The position numbers and the translations under genes were made by a program. From Paenibacillus glycanilyticus (GTDB lineage: Bacteria; Bacillota; Bacilli; Paenibacillales; Paenibacillaceae): 40,761 nt of DNA. The stretch covers positions 1-40,761 of the forward strand of contig NZ_JAMBNP010000023.1 of the NCBI RefSeq assembly GCF_023715145.1, given 5' to 3'. This document shows, piece after piece, positions 33,576 through 40,586 of the stretch (position 1 is its first letter; each line of letters begins with the position of its first letter). The notes under the pieces were generated by a model. It was not told the origin of the DNA and ran no database searches. It saw only the letters and a list, made by a program, of their open reading frames with translations.

Positions 33576-33632
33576 GAGCGCCTCCTTGATGTGTTGTCGA
33601 CAAACCCATCATAACGAGGCGCTCCTTTTTTT
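33576..33632. promoter_or_regulatory. RBS-sequestering hairpin / insulating terminator of IS110
   Basis: GAGCGCCTC (33576-33584) and GAGGCGCTC (33616-33624) are exact complements. On the minus strand the downstream arm contains the transposase ribosome binding site, AAGGAGGCGCTC, so transcripts entering from outside the element would fold and hide it. On the plus strand the second arm is followed by seven T (33626-33632), making a terminator in that direction. The 31-nt loop is long. Confidence 0.6.
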
Positions 33633-33693
33633 ACAAAGCCCATTTCTTAGGCTCTACAGGAATGTTTAGCTTAACTTTCCAAGTCAGGAACTC

Positions 33694-33885
33694 TTACTTA
33701 TTTTCCATTCCAATTCTCTCTAACTTAATAAATTCTCTTGAGAGCAATAAGCAAATCAGAAAGAAAACTAGAACTGTCCAAAAAGTGAATAAAGCAGGTT
33801 TTTGATAAAGCTGTTCCCAAAATGCCGGTTGTGTATCGAGCCGTGCGTTGAAGAACGGATCCCTTACCGAAAAAAAACAAAACTT
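33694..33885 (-). pseudogene. Membrane protein, C-terminal fragment
   Basis: The minus-strand frame ending at the TAA 33694-33696 reads SVRDPFFNARLDTQPAFWEQ, then a membrane segment (FTFWTVLVFFLICLLLSREF) and a short charged tail ending GMENK. It looks like the last transmembrane helix and tail of a transport or membrane protein. Reading back, the frame closes near 33890 and no start or ribosome binding site is present. It lies between the IS110 element and the SLH-like gene, so the rest was probably lost in a rearrangement there. Confidence 0.5.
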
Positions 33886-33896
33886 AATGAGCTATC

Positions 33897-35576
33897 TTAT
33901 GCTTTTGGGTTGGAGAACTTTTTCACGACTTCGATAGCGCGGTTGACCATGGCTTGCGCATCCTCAAGAGGAAGGGCTCCATTCGGATTAAACATACCTT
34001 GCTCGTCCAATTGCACAATGTTCAAAGCCAGTGCAGTTTGGATTGCGCCTTGGTTCAAGATATCGATGTTGCTGCCGTCTTTGACCTCCACCGGAATCAG
34101 ATTGAAATTCGGCAGCTGACCGCTCGATTGGAGCGTGTGAATCAGGAGGTACGTGAACGACTGACGGTTCACGACAGCTTCTGGGTTAATTTTGATTTGC
34201 AGATTCGACCCTGCGGCTTGCTTAATCAATTGAACGGCTTGCTCCGCAGTAATCGCCGTACGATCATCGGTCGGCACCTGGTGATTCTTTAGGTAGGCTG
34301 TAGCTTTATCTGCGATCTCTTTGGCCTCGGCAACAGACAACTGAGCGTTCGGATTAAAGTTACCGGCTTGGTCCAAGCTGATGAAGCCAAGAGCCAGCGC
34401 CATTTGAATAGCACCTGATTTCGAAACATCCATTGCAGATGCATCTTTCACGTCAACGGGAACGACATTAATCATCGGCAGTTGGCCGCTCGTTTGGAGA
34501 GTGTGTACCAATAGGTAGGTGAACGACTCGCGAGTTACGATAGAGTTTGTATCGATTTTGATTTGCAGAGACGAACCGACAACTTGCTTGATCAGCTGAG
34601 CAGCTTGCTCCGGTTTGATCGACGTTTGATCGTTAGGCGTTAATCCATGACTGTTCAAGTAGGCTTTCGCTCTGGCTGTAATATTGCTGGCGTCTTCTAA
34701 GGAAAGCGAAGCTTTTGGATTGAATTTACCATTCTTATCCAAGGTAAGGAATCCAAGAGACAGTGCCATTTGAATAGCACCTGATTTCGATGCGTCGATT
34801 GCAGATGCATCTTTCACGTTGACTGGAACGACTTTAATCATCGGCAATTGACCACTCGTCTGAAGAGTGTGCACCAGCAAATAAGTGAACGATTCACGAG
34901 TTACGGCTGCCTTTGGATCGATCTTGATTTGCAGCGAAGCTTCTGGACCAACAAGCTCTTTAATTAATTGAACGGCTTGCTCTCCCGTAATCTTCTTGCC
35001 CTGATTCACCGGAGAAGAATGTGTTTTCAAATAATTCTGAGCATTGCCGACAGCTGACTGTGCGTCGGCTTTCGAAATAGAGGCTTTCGGATTAAATTTT
35101 CCGTGAGCATCCAATTTGATGATTTTATAGGACAAAGCGCGTTGGATGGCAGCAGCGTATTGTGGCGAAACTTTATCCTGATCTTTAAATTTGGTTACAA
35201 CCGGCTTGATCAAAGGCAGCTTTCCTTGTGCCTCCATCGCTGTTACGAGCTTGTATGTGAACTGCTCGCGGGTCATTTGGTGATGAGGGTTATTGAACCC
35301 GGCAAGTAAATTGGTGTACCATGCGTTATTGTTCGAGTACTGAGTATTGAGCAACGAGTTCAGGTCCAAGCCAAACGAATGAAGCAATTGTTCAAGCTGG
35401 GCACCGGACGTTCCTGCGAACAGGTTATTTTGAAGCAATGCAGCTGTTTGAGCTGCGTTTTGCTCTTTAGCCGTTCCTTTCAGAGAAGCAGCGGATGTAA
35501 TGTTTTGTCCGGCAAATCCGAACAACAGAGCAGCAGTGGTGGTGGATAGGGCAATCATCTTTAAAGAGTTTTTCAT
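33897..35576 (-). CDS. Secreted protein with four SLH-like repeats
   Basis: This is an exported surface or matrix protein of unknown function. The 559-residue product has a Sec signal peptide (KMIALSTTTAALLFGFAG, cleavage near ASA) and an Ala/Gln/Asn-rich spacer. Four tandem repeats of about 120 residues follow (roughly 92-190, 193-315, 315-437 and 438-559). Each has a TRESFTYLLVHTLQTSGQLP element, an Asp-rich VKDASAID element, GAIQMALSLGFLTLD and FNPKASLSLEDA. These echo the two halves of S-layer homology domains, but the usual ITRAE and GxxDGxFxP motifs are altered, so cell-wall anchoring is uncertain. ATG 35576 has GAGGTG 6 nt upstream; the frame extends one GTG further (35585). It is monocistronic. 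Confidence 0.75.
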   Translation of the reverse strand: MKNSLKMIALSTTTAALLFGFAGQNITSAASLKGTAKEQNAAQTAALLQNNLFAGTSGAQLEQLLHSFGLDLNSLLNTQYSNNNAWYTNLLAGFNNPHHQMTREQFTYKLVTAMEAQGKLPLIKPVVTKFKDQDKVSPQYAAAIQRALSYKIIKLDAHGKFNPKASISKADAQSAVGNAQNYLKTHSSPVNQGKKITGEQAVQLIKELVGPEASLQIKIDPKAAVTRESFTYLLVHTLQTSGQLPMIKVVPVNVKDASAIDASKSGAIQMALSLGFLTLDKNGKFNPKASLSLEDASNITARAKAYLNSHGLTPNDQTSIKPEQAAQLIKQVVGSSLQIKIDTNSIVTRESFTYLLVHTLQTSGQLPMINVVPVDVKDASAMDVSKSGAIQMALALGFISLDQAGNFNPNAQLSVAEAKEIADKATAYLKNHQVPTDDRTAITAEQAVQLIKQAAGSNLQIKINPEAVVNRQSFTYLLIHTLQSSGQLPNFNLIPVEVKDGSNIDILNQGAIQTALALNIVQLDEQGMFNPNGALPLEDAQAMVNRAIEVVKKFSNPKA

Positions 35577-36116
35577 TTTTTTCACCTCTTGGAGTATATT
35601 CTTGCAGTTACATTCCCATAGACGTGATATATACTACAAAGGTTTCAGAAAATATAATTTCCTTTAAATGGATGAATGATTTATTACTATCTTTATATTA
35701 TCTATACATTTCGAATAAATAACTGTAACTAGATCAGAAGAAGAAGTTTTATTAATAAAATTCAGTTTCTTTACTTAGATTGACGGATTCTCTTGAGGTC
35801 ATCTTATTCGTCGCAATCTCATTGTTTTTCTGTCCTTATTTAACATTGTCCCCTATTTAATATATTTGATAGTTGAACTTGAAATGTTGGAGGTGATGCT
35901 GCTTTACAAGGAGCAATGCTGCATTCAAGCCCACGCTGATATAAACTCACTAAGATGATTAACTGCCCCTGATGCTCTGATTTGACAACTTCCTGTCTGA
36001 TTGCCCCAATAACTTGCTCCCATTGAATAACCACTTCCATTGTAACTACTCACATGACTTCCCTTTGCAAGATGCATTTCTAGACCCCCGCGCAACGTCT
36101 TTCATGTGCATACAGA
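35577..36116. other. Gene-poor stretch with one doubtful small frame
   Basis: The A/T-rich first half (35577-35840) should hold the promoter of the SLH-like gene; I could not fix its boxes. A 66-codon frame on the minus strand (35840-36040) begins MEVVIQWEQVIGAIRQEVVK and has a plausible amphipathic composition, but no ribosome binding site and no family I know. Another frame over the same bases also looks coding-like, so neither is called as a gene. Confidence 0.35.
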
Positions 36117-36482
36117 TTACAAGAGCGTCTTTAATCTATGCATTGTTGCCAGATGTTTTACCTCTGGATAGGATGCTTGCCATCTCGCTCGTTGCCGTTT
36201 CTTGGCATACCATCTTGTTATTCGCTGTAAGATGTACCAGTCCAACTTCGCCAGTTTCTTTTGGCTATGGGCCGTGTAGTAGTAATTCCGCCAGCCTTGG
36301 ATCTTAGGATTTAACCATGTAACATGCTCTTTAAAGGAGTACTTTCTCATGCTAGGCGGTGCAAGTCGTTCTTTCACCACTTCACGAATTCGCGCTTCCG
36401 CTTTTGTTGTTAGCCATTGCTTTGTCGTGTAGTAAACTTGTGCTTTAGACGTTTCCGCTTTGGTTTTACGGAAGCAATCAAT
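36117..36482 (-). pseudogene. ltrA: Group II intron reverse transcriptase/maturase, C-terminal fragment
   Basis: The minus-strand frame from about 36482 to the stop at 36117 reads VYYTTKQWLTTKAEARIREV, then VTWLNPKIQGWRNYYYTAHS and WYILQRITRWYAKKRQRARW. This is the maturase (X, or GIIM) domain of group II intron-encoded proteins. The reverse transcriptase domain with its YADD motif is missing. The fragment begins exactly where a unit of the 30-bp-period repeat starts, so the deletion endpoint is at or in that repeat. I saw no intron domain V on the 3' side. Confidence 0.85.
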
Positions 36483-36483
36483 G

Positions 36484-36525
36484 CAAGTTCTTATCCTAAA
36501 TCGGGAATGAATACAAGAGCTTCAT
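36484..36525. repeat. 30-bp-period repeat, locus C
   Basis: CAAGTTCTTATCCTAA (from 36484) is followed 30 bp later by CAAGAGCTTCAT (from 36514), with ATCGGGAATGAATA between. The intervening ATCGGGAATG is identical to the start of unit 1 at locus B, and GTTCTTATCCTAA matches GTTCTTGTCCTAA at locus A. It separates the maturase fragment from the hydrolase stop codon at 36532. Confidence 0.65.
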
Positions 36526-36531
36526 AAAGCT

Positions 36532-37524
36532 TCATTTGCATTCGATAATACCAAGCGGATTAGGCGTATCCATCAAGGCGGCACACGCTGTGGGCCAAGC
36601 GGTGTCTTCAGGGTAGAGTGCGGTGCGGAGATAGGACCAGACGAGCGCTCGCAGCGTAGCCACGCGTTCGGGATTTTCGTCGGTCGTTTCCTTCGCGTCG
36701 TACGCAGCCACCCCACCTAGCCCGTGCTCCGCTCCGAACAGCGTCAGCAGGCATTTGGGGCCGGGGCTCAGGAAATACGCATCAGAACGCCAATTCTTGC
36801 GATCGGAAAAGGCGGGGCTCCAATCGTTCTCACCAACGACGACGAGGGCTGGCGTTGTCATTGTGGCGAAGCTAGTTGTCCTCAAGACCGGGTAGTGCTC
36901 TGTTGCGAACACGGCGAGGTCCTCACCTTTGCCTGGCGCAGCCAATAGTACACCAGCCTTGATCCGAGGGTCGGCTAAATTCACTTCCGTTCCGTCTGCC
37001 GGATCAGTAACCCCCTGACCACACAACATGCCTACCGTATGCCCGCCCATTGAATGCCCGACTGCGGCGATCCGGCTCCGGTCTAGGCGCCCACCCAGCC
37101 CTGGAACAGCAGCCTCGATTTGGTCGAGGTAATCGAGAATGTAGCGCATGTCCTCGGCTCGGGACCGCCAAAACAACGGTGCCTCTTGGTTATCCGATTC
37201 ACGCAGGCCCAGCGCCTTCGAGTCCAAATGAGTAGGCTGGATAACGACAAAGCCGTGAGCTGCCCAGAAGTTTGCGAGAGGCCCGTAGCCGTGTAGGGAA
37301 GAGACGAAGTTCGAAGGCCCGTGGCCGTGCGACAGAAGAATCACGGGCAGGCCACTCCCCATCGAGGGCGCGGAGACCTTGATCTGCAAATCCACAATCC
37401 GCCCCGGGACCGACAGTACAACGGGGCTGAAGGTTATAACAGAAGTGGGATCGTTGACAAGAATACCGACAGCTTCATTGAACGGATTTCTCATGGAACG
37501 CTTTCCTTTTGGGTTCGACTGCAT
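36532..37524 (-). CDS. Alpha/beta hydrolase, dienelactone/PAF-acetylhydrolase-like
   Basis: This is a soluble serine hydrolase of unknown substrate. The 330-residue product has the oxyanion-type LPVILLSHGHG strand and the nucleophile elbow GHSMGG (about S158). The acid is in VVGENDWSP (about D234) and the histidine in FGAEHGLGG (about H267), giving a complete triad. The overall pattern resembles platelet-activating-factor acetylhydrolase and chlorophyllase-like families. ATG 37524 lies 8 nt after GGAGAG; the longer frame to 37611 runs through a terminator-like hairpin. It is a paralogue of the next gene (shared stretches such as WAAHGFVVIQPTHLDS and LFGAEH, and the same PNPLG-type C-terminus). 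It is transcribed in the same direction. Confidence 0.82.
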   Translation of the reverse strand: MQSNPKGKRSMRNPFNEAVGILVNDPTSVITFSPVVLSVPGRIVDLQIKVSAPSMGSGLPVILLSHGHGPSNFVSSLHGYGPLANFWAAHGFVVIQPTHLDSKALGLRESDNQEAPLFWRSRAEDMRYILDYLDQIEAAVPGLGGRLDRSRIAAVGHSMGGHTVGMLCGQGVTDPADGTEVNLADPRIKAGVLLAAPGKGEDLAVFATEHYPVLRTTSFATMTTPALVVVGENDWSPAFSDRKNWRSDAYFLSPGPKCLLTLFGAEHGLGGVAAYDAKETTDENPERVATLRALVWSYLRTALYPEDTAWPTACAALMDTPNPLGIIECK

Positions 37525-37545
37525 TAGTAACACTCTCCTTTTTAA

Positions 37546-37571
37546 AGACCATCCTTTTTTTAGGATGGTCC
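37546..37571 (-). terminator. Hairpin between the two hydrolase genes
   Basis: GACCATCC (37547-37554) pairs perfectly with GGATGGTC (37563-37570) around an A/T loop. On the minus strand it is followed by TTTAAAAA and then the ribosome binding site of the downstream hydrolase. It is a likely partial terminator that would lower expression of the second hydrolase. Confidence 0.65.
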
Positions 37572-37597
37572 CTTCTTTGAGATCGTTTTGATCAATC

Positions 37598-38518
37598 TTA
37601 CTTGGATTCAATCCGACCTAACGGATTGGTACTCTGCTCCAGAGCTTTGCGGGCTTCCAGCCAGCTGGAATTGTCGAGGTCGAGCGCATCGCGAAGGTAC
37701 GACCAAGTGAGTTGCCGGAGAAAAGCAACTCGTTTGGGGTTCTCGTCCGTCGTTTCCGCTACGTTATACCCGGAGATTCCGCCAAGCATATGTTCTGCCC
37801 CGAAGAGGGTGAGTAGGCTCTTGCTGCCCGGGCTCAGGAAGTAGGGATCTGTGAACCAGTCCGGCCCCCGAGTGGACAGATGGGATTGGTCATGATCCCC
37901 GGCGACCACAAGAGTCGGCGTCCTCATATCAGAGAAGCTCGGGTTCATGAATGGGAAGCGCTCTGCCGCGAACGGACTCAAGTCAGCTCCACCAAGGCCA
38001 GTCGTGGAAAGCAATACGCCCGCCTTTATCCGCGAGTCAGACATGTCCTCTCCCGGTTCGCCATGGGCATCGAGGACTCGTGCACCAAGCAGCATGCTCA
38101 CCGTTTGGCCTCCCCAGGAGTGTCCGGATGCGGCGATGCGGCTTCGGTCGAGACGACCGCTGAGGCCTGGAACGGAAACTTCAATAAGATCAAGTTGGTC
38201 AAGGATGAGCTTCAGGTCTTCGACGCGGAAACGCCAGACCAGTGGTGTACGGGAATCGTCAGGAGGAAGATTCAGCGTCCTCGAGTCGAGATGGGTAGGT
38301 TGAATGACCACGAAGCCGTGAGCAGCCCAGTAGTCGACTAACGGACCGTAGCCGTCCATCGACCAACCAAAGCCGTGCGAGAAAATAATAATTGGCAATT
38401 GGCTACCCGTCGCTGGCGCTGATACCCGCACTTGTAAGTCTTCCCCTCGGTCTGGGGCTGACAGCACTATCGGCTTAAACGAGATAACTGGAGTAGACGT
38501 ACTTACGTTCATTTCCAT
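37598..38518 (-). CDS. Alpha/beta hydrolase, paralogue of the 36532-37524 product
   Basis: This is a soluble serine hydrolase. The 306-residue product has LPIIIFSHGFG, nucleophile elbow GHSWGG (about S134), the acid in VVAGDHDQSH and the histidine in FGAEHMLGG. The same WAAHGFVVIQPTHLDS block and the same end (TNPLGRIESK against TPNPLGIIECK) mark it as a tandem duplicate of the neighbouring gene. ATG 38518 has AGGAA 8 nt upstream. It is divergent from the MarR-type gene, with two perfect palindromes between, so it is almost certainly MarR-controlled and inducible. The substrate is unknown; esters of aromatic or antibiotic compounds would fit MarR control, but this is inference. Confidence 0.85.
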   Translation of the reverse strand: MEMNVSTSTPVISFKPIVLSAPDRGEDLQVRVSAPATGSQLPIIIFSHGFGWSMDGYGPLVDYWAAHGFVVIQPTHLDSRTLNLPPDDSRTPLVWRFRVEDLKLILDQLDLIEVSVPGLSGRLDRSRIAASGHSWGGQTVSMLLGARVLDAHGEPGEDMSDSRIKAGVLLSTTGLGGADLSPFAAERFPFMNPSFSDMRTPTLVVAGDHDQSHLSTRGPDWFTDPYFLSPGSKSLLTLFGAEHMLGGISGYNVAETTDENPKRVAFLRQLTWSYLRDALDLDNSSWLEARKALEQSTNPLGRIESK

Positions 38519-38556
38519 AATAGATGTTCCTTTCTTGGTCTTCTCAATATTAGTTT

Positions 38557-38572
38557 GGTTGACATGTCAACC
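38557..38572. promoter_or_regulatory. MarR operator, palindrome 1
   Basis: GGTTGACATGTCAACC is a perfect 16-bp palindrome in the divergent gap between hydrolase and MarR-type genes. Its TTGACA can also serve as a -35 box for the MarR-type gene, so repressor binding would block polymerase. Confidence 0.8.
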
Positions 38573-38594
38573 TTTAGCAACAGTAACACATTGA

Positions 38595-38610
38595 AGTTGA
38601 CGCGTCAACT
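38595..38610. promoter_or_regulatory. MarR operator, palindrome 2
   Basis: AGTTGACGCGTCAACT is a perfect 16-bp palindrome, sharing the GTTGAC and GTCAAC half-sites with palindrome 1. The centres are 38 bp apart. It lies 17 bp upstream of the MarR start codon. Confidence 0.8.
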
Positions 38611-38626
38611 ATGCTATGATGATTAC

Positions 38627-39082
38627 ATGGATAAAAGCAAACTTAACGAAGAAGAAATTCAATTATGGTATAAGTGGAAAGGCTCCTTTCACAACATCTT
38701 CGGTCGCGTAATAAAAGAGATGTCCGATCACACGGGACTATCAGAGGGCGATTATGGAGTACTGGATCGGTTAGACCTTCTGGGGAACGGCAGCCTTCGC
38801 CAACAAGAGCTGACCGAATCCATGGACTGGGATAAGAGTCGATTATCACATCATCTGACGCGGATGGAGAAACGCAAGCTTGTGATGAGGAAGCCACTGG
38901 ACACAGATCGCGGTGTTCAAGTCATCATCACTCCCATTGGCAAATCAGCTTTAAATGATGCCCGTCCCATCGTCTCCATGGCCATACGCAAGCATTTTCT
39001 TGATCACTTAACCGCTCAAGACGTGGAGTCGATTACGAAGCTGGCAGATAGAACAAAAAAAGGGTCCAGCAGCATCTTATAA
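38627..39082 (+). CDS. MarR-family transcriptional regulator
   Basis: This is a winged-helix dimeric repressor, probably ligand-responsive and acting at the two palindromes just upstream. The 151-residue product, starting MDKSKLNEEEIQLWYKWKGS, has the MarR core: LSEGDYGVLDRLDLLGNGSL, the recognition helix SMDWDKSRLSHHLTRMEKRK and the wing MRKPLDTDRGVQVIITPIGK. I chose ATG 38627, because the in-frame ATG at 38555 would run through both operators. No strong ribosome binding site precedes it, so initiation may be weak or near-leaderless. A terminator follows at 39142. Confidence 0.88.
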   Translation: MDKSKLNEEEIQLWYKWKGSFHNIFGRVIKEMSDHTGLSEGDYGVLDRLDLLGNGSLRQQELTESMDWDKSRLSHHLTRMEKRKLVMRKPLDTDRGVQVIITPIGKSALNDARPIVSMAIRKHFLDHLTAQDVESITKLADRTKKGSSSIL

Positions 39083-39141
39083 TGTCCCGACGCCATGACC
39101 ACGTATTTCTAAGCAGATATATTAAACGTGAATTAAACCGG

Positions 39142-39176
39142 CCCCTTCCACCAAAACGATGGAGGGGTTTTTGTTT
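39142..39176 (+). terminator. Terminator of the MarR-type gene
   Basis: CCCCTTCCA pairs with TGGAGGGG (one bulged T) around CCAAAACGA, followed by TTTTTGTTTT. It lies 60 bp after the stop codon. Confidence 0.85.
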
Positions 39177-39485
39177 TCCAAAAGCAAACAACCCCCTCAA
39201 GGTACCTCAACATTCTCTGACTTTAAAAGCAAGCAGGTGCTCTTAGAAAATTTATAATACACGCTTCAAGTTCCGTAAGGTGGCGAGAAATAGAACGTAA
39301 ATAACGCCCAATATGGGCGTTTCAGATGTAGACAAATTCCTTTGTTCCTATGTGGTTATTGAAGATAACTGGCTGTAATAAACGTAATATAGCTGACAAT
39401 CAGAGCAGGCAACTTTCTCATGGTCATAATCTAATAACGTCTCCCGATAGCTTAATCTCCTCAGCCAACTTTAAATGCTGAACTT
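39177..39485. other. Gene-less stretch with one small hairpin
   Basis: No gene was found here. AACGCCCA (39303-39310), loop ATA, TGGGCGTT (39314-39321) is a perfect 8-bp hairpin without a long U-run. It may be a weak terminator or a relic. Confidence 0.5.
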
Positions 39486-39809
39486 TTAGCGCCCTTCCCA
39501 AGTAACATCTTGAGACAGAATTTTGACCTTTCCCACATCATGAGAACCCATAAGTATAAACTCTATACTCCCATCTTCAGCATTTATTCTTACCTCAAGA
39601 ATTTCATTACTGTTAATCAAAAACGATGGCGGTTCAATTTGAAGTAATTCTACAACACTAAATGTCATTATTCCTTCCTGTATTTCGGTCTCGGTAGTAT
39701 CATGTTTTTTTCTCCACTGGCATAATTCCAGCTTTAATTGAACCTTTTTCTCATCGTGCAAGTATTCAATTTGCTCTACAATGCTATCGTGTAAGTCGTA
39801 AGTTTCCAA
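39486..39809 (-). CDS. Small hypothetical protein, possibly immunity-like
   Basis: I do not recognise a definite family. The 107-residue product starts at TTG 39809 (METYDLHDSIVEQIEYLHDE) and is acidic, with a beta-rich middle. The LHDSxxExIEY opening followed by LKLELCQW is reminiscent of small immunity-type proteins, but this is only a resemblance. The only good ribosome binding site (GGAGG, 39836-39840) is 26 nt upstream of the TTG. It is placed for the rare codons ATT 39833 or ATA 39830, which are in frame and would add IIVKPKEL. The true start may therefore be a non-canonical codon. The next gene upstream ends about 100 bp away. Confidence 0.55.
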   Translation of the reverse strand: METYDLHDSIVEQIEYLHDEKKVQLKLELCQWRKKHDTTETEIQEGIMTFSVVELLQIEPPSFLINSNEILEVRINAEDGSIEFILMGSHDVGKVKILSQDVTWEGR

Positions 39810-39935
39810 TAACTCTTTTGGCTTAACTATAATCGCCTCCTACAGCAACGATGCTTGCTGTGTAGAAACACATGGCATCCTTGCCTTGTTCTGAACTAAC
39901 GTTTCCCGTCAGCTCAGTAATATTTAATTCAACAA

Positions 39936-40193
39936 TCAACTTTTTGTTTTAGACCAAATTTGCCTGGCAACCTCCATACAATTTTCTATTTTAAATGGTT
40001 CACCAAAACTTTTCTCAAAAATCATTTGTATCCGATGACCTAATTCATCAACAGAGGTTACGTCGTGAATACTTTCAATTACTTTTTTAATTTCACTTTC
40101 AAATTCATCATCTGGTGCGTGCGGCAACAAACCGTATGGATTCCACAAATTAATAGCATTTGTTACAACTGTCTTGATATTATCATCTATCAT
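39936..40193 (-). CDS. DUF1871-like small protein
   Basis: This is a small cytoplasmic protein of unknown function that resembles the DUF1871 family (about 85 residues). The signature is AINLWNPYGLLPHAPDDEFE, followed by an alpha-helical C-terminal half (VDELGHRIQMIFEKSFGEPF). I use ATG 40193, which has AGGA 8 nt upstream and gives the family length of 85 residues; the frame is open to 40241. It lies between two other small genes on the same strand, but gaps of more than 100 bp on both sides leave operon membership open. Confidence 0.65.
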   Translation of the reverse strand: MIDDNIKTVVTNAINLWNPYGLLPHAPDDEFESEIKKVIESIHDVTSVDELGHRIQMIFEKSFGEPFKIENCMEVARQIWSKTKS

Positions 40194-40301
40194 TGTAATC
40201 ATCCTGTTCTTCAAATTCATTTTATTTGAAGCATTAGACAACCGAATATACTATGTAATAAAGTTTGTTACTCGACTATTCAAATATTGTTCGCCGTTAA
40301 C

Positions 40302-40586
40302 TCAACCATCTGAGGCATTCCATAATATAATCGAGTTATTTGAATGGATAACACAATCAATTGCTTCTTGTAATGAGTCGTGAAGTGTATCGCTGATAAC
40401 ATTCCAATCAACATCACATGAAAATAGATAAAAACGATTGTCTCCATCATATTGAGCTATTGCCAAAGCCGTTACAGTAACCTTTTCCTCATGTTCTTGA
40501 TAGAAAACGTAGCCATAGTCATTTGTAATTTGATTATCAGTATAATACAGAACTTTTGCTCCATCTAATTCAATTGGTACAGTCAT
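40302..40586 (-). CDS. Small hypothetical protein
   Basis: I do not recognise the family. AGGAGG 8 nt upstream of ATG 40586 clearly defines the start of this 94-residue product, although the frame is open to 40715. It begins MTVPIELDGAKVLYYTDNQI and has alternating hydrophobic and charged stretches suggesting a small beta-sheet protein (YGYVFYQEHEEKVTVTALAI, FYLFSCDVDWNVISDT). There is no signal peptide or membrane segment. The WNVISDTLHDSLQEAIDCV tail fits small cytoplasmic proteins found beside polymorphic toxin or accessory loci, but no toxin gene is visible here. Confidence 0.6.
   Translation of the reverse strand: MTVPIELDGAKVLYYTDNQITNDYGYVFYQEHEEKVTVTALAIAQYDGDNRFYLFSCDVDWNVISDTLHDSLQEAIDCVIHSNNSIILWNASDG

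Noticed and set aside
35840..36040. 66-codon frame on the minus strand
   Set aside because: Composition is plausible, but there is no ribosome binding site, and a second frame over the same bases looks equally coding-like.
36000..36116. Group II intron domain V after the maturase fragment
   Set aside because: I looked for the conserved short hairpin on the minus strand and found no convincing match.
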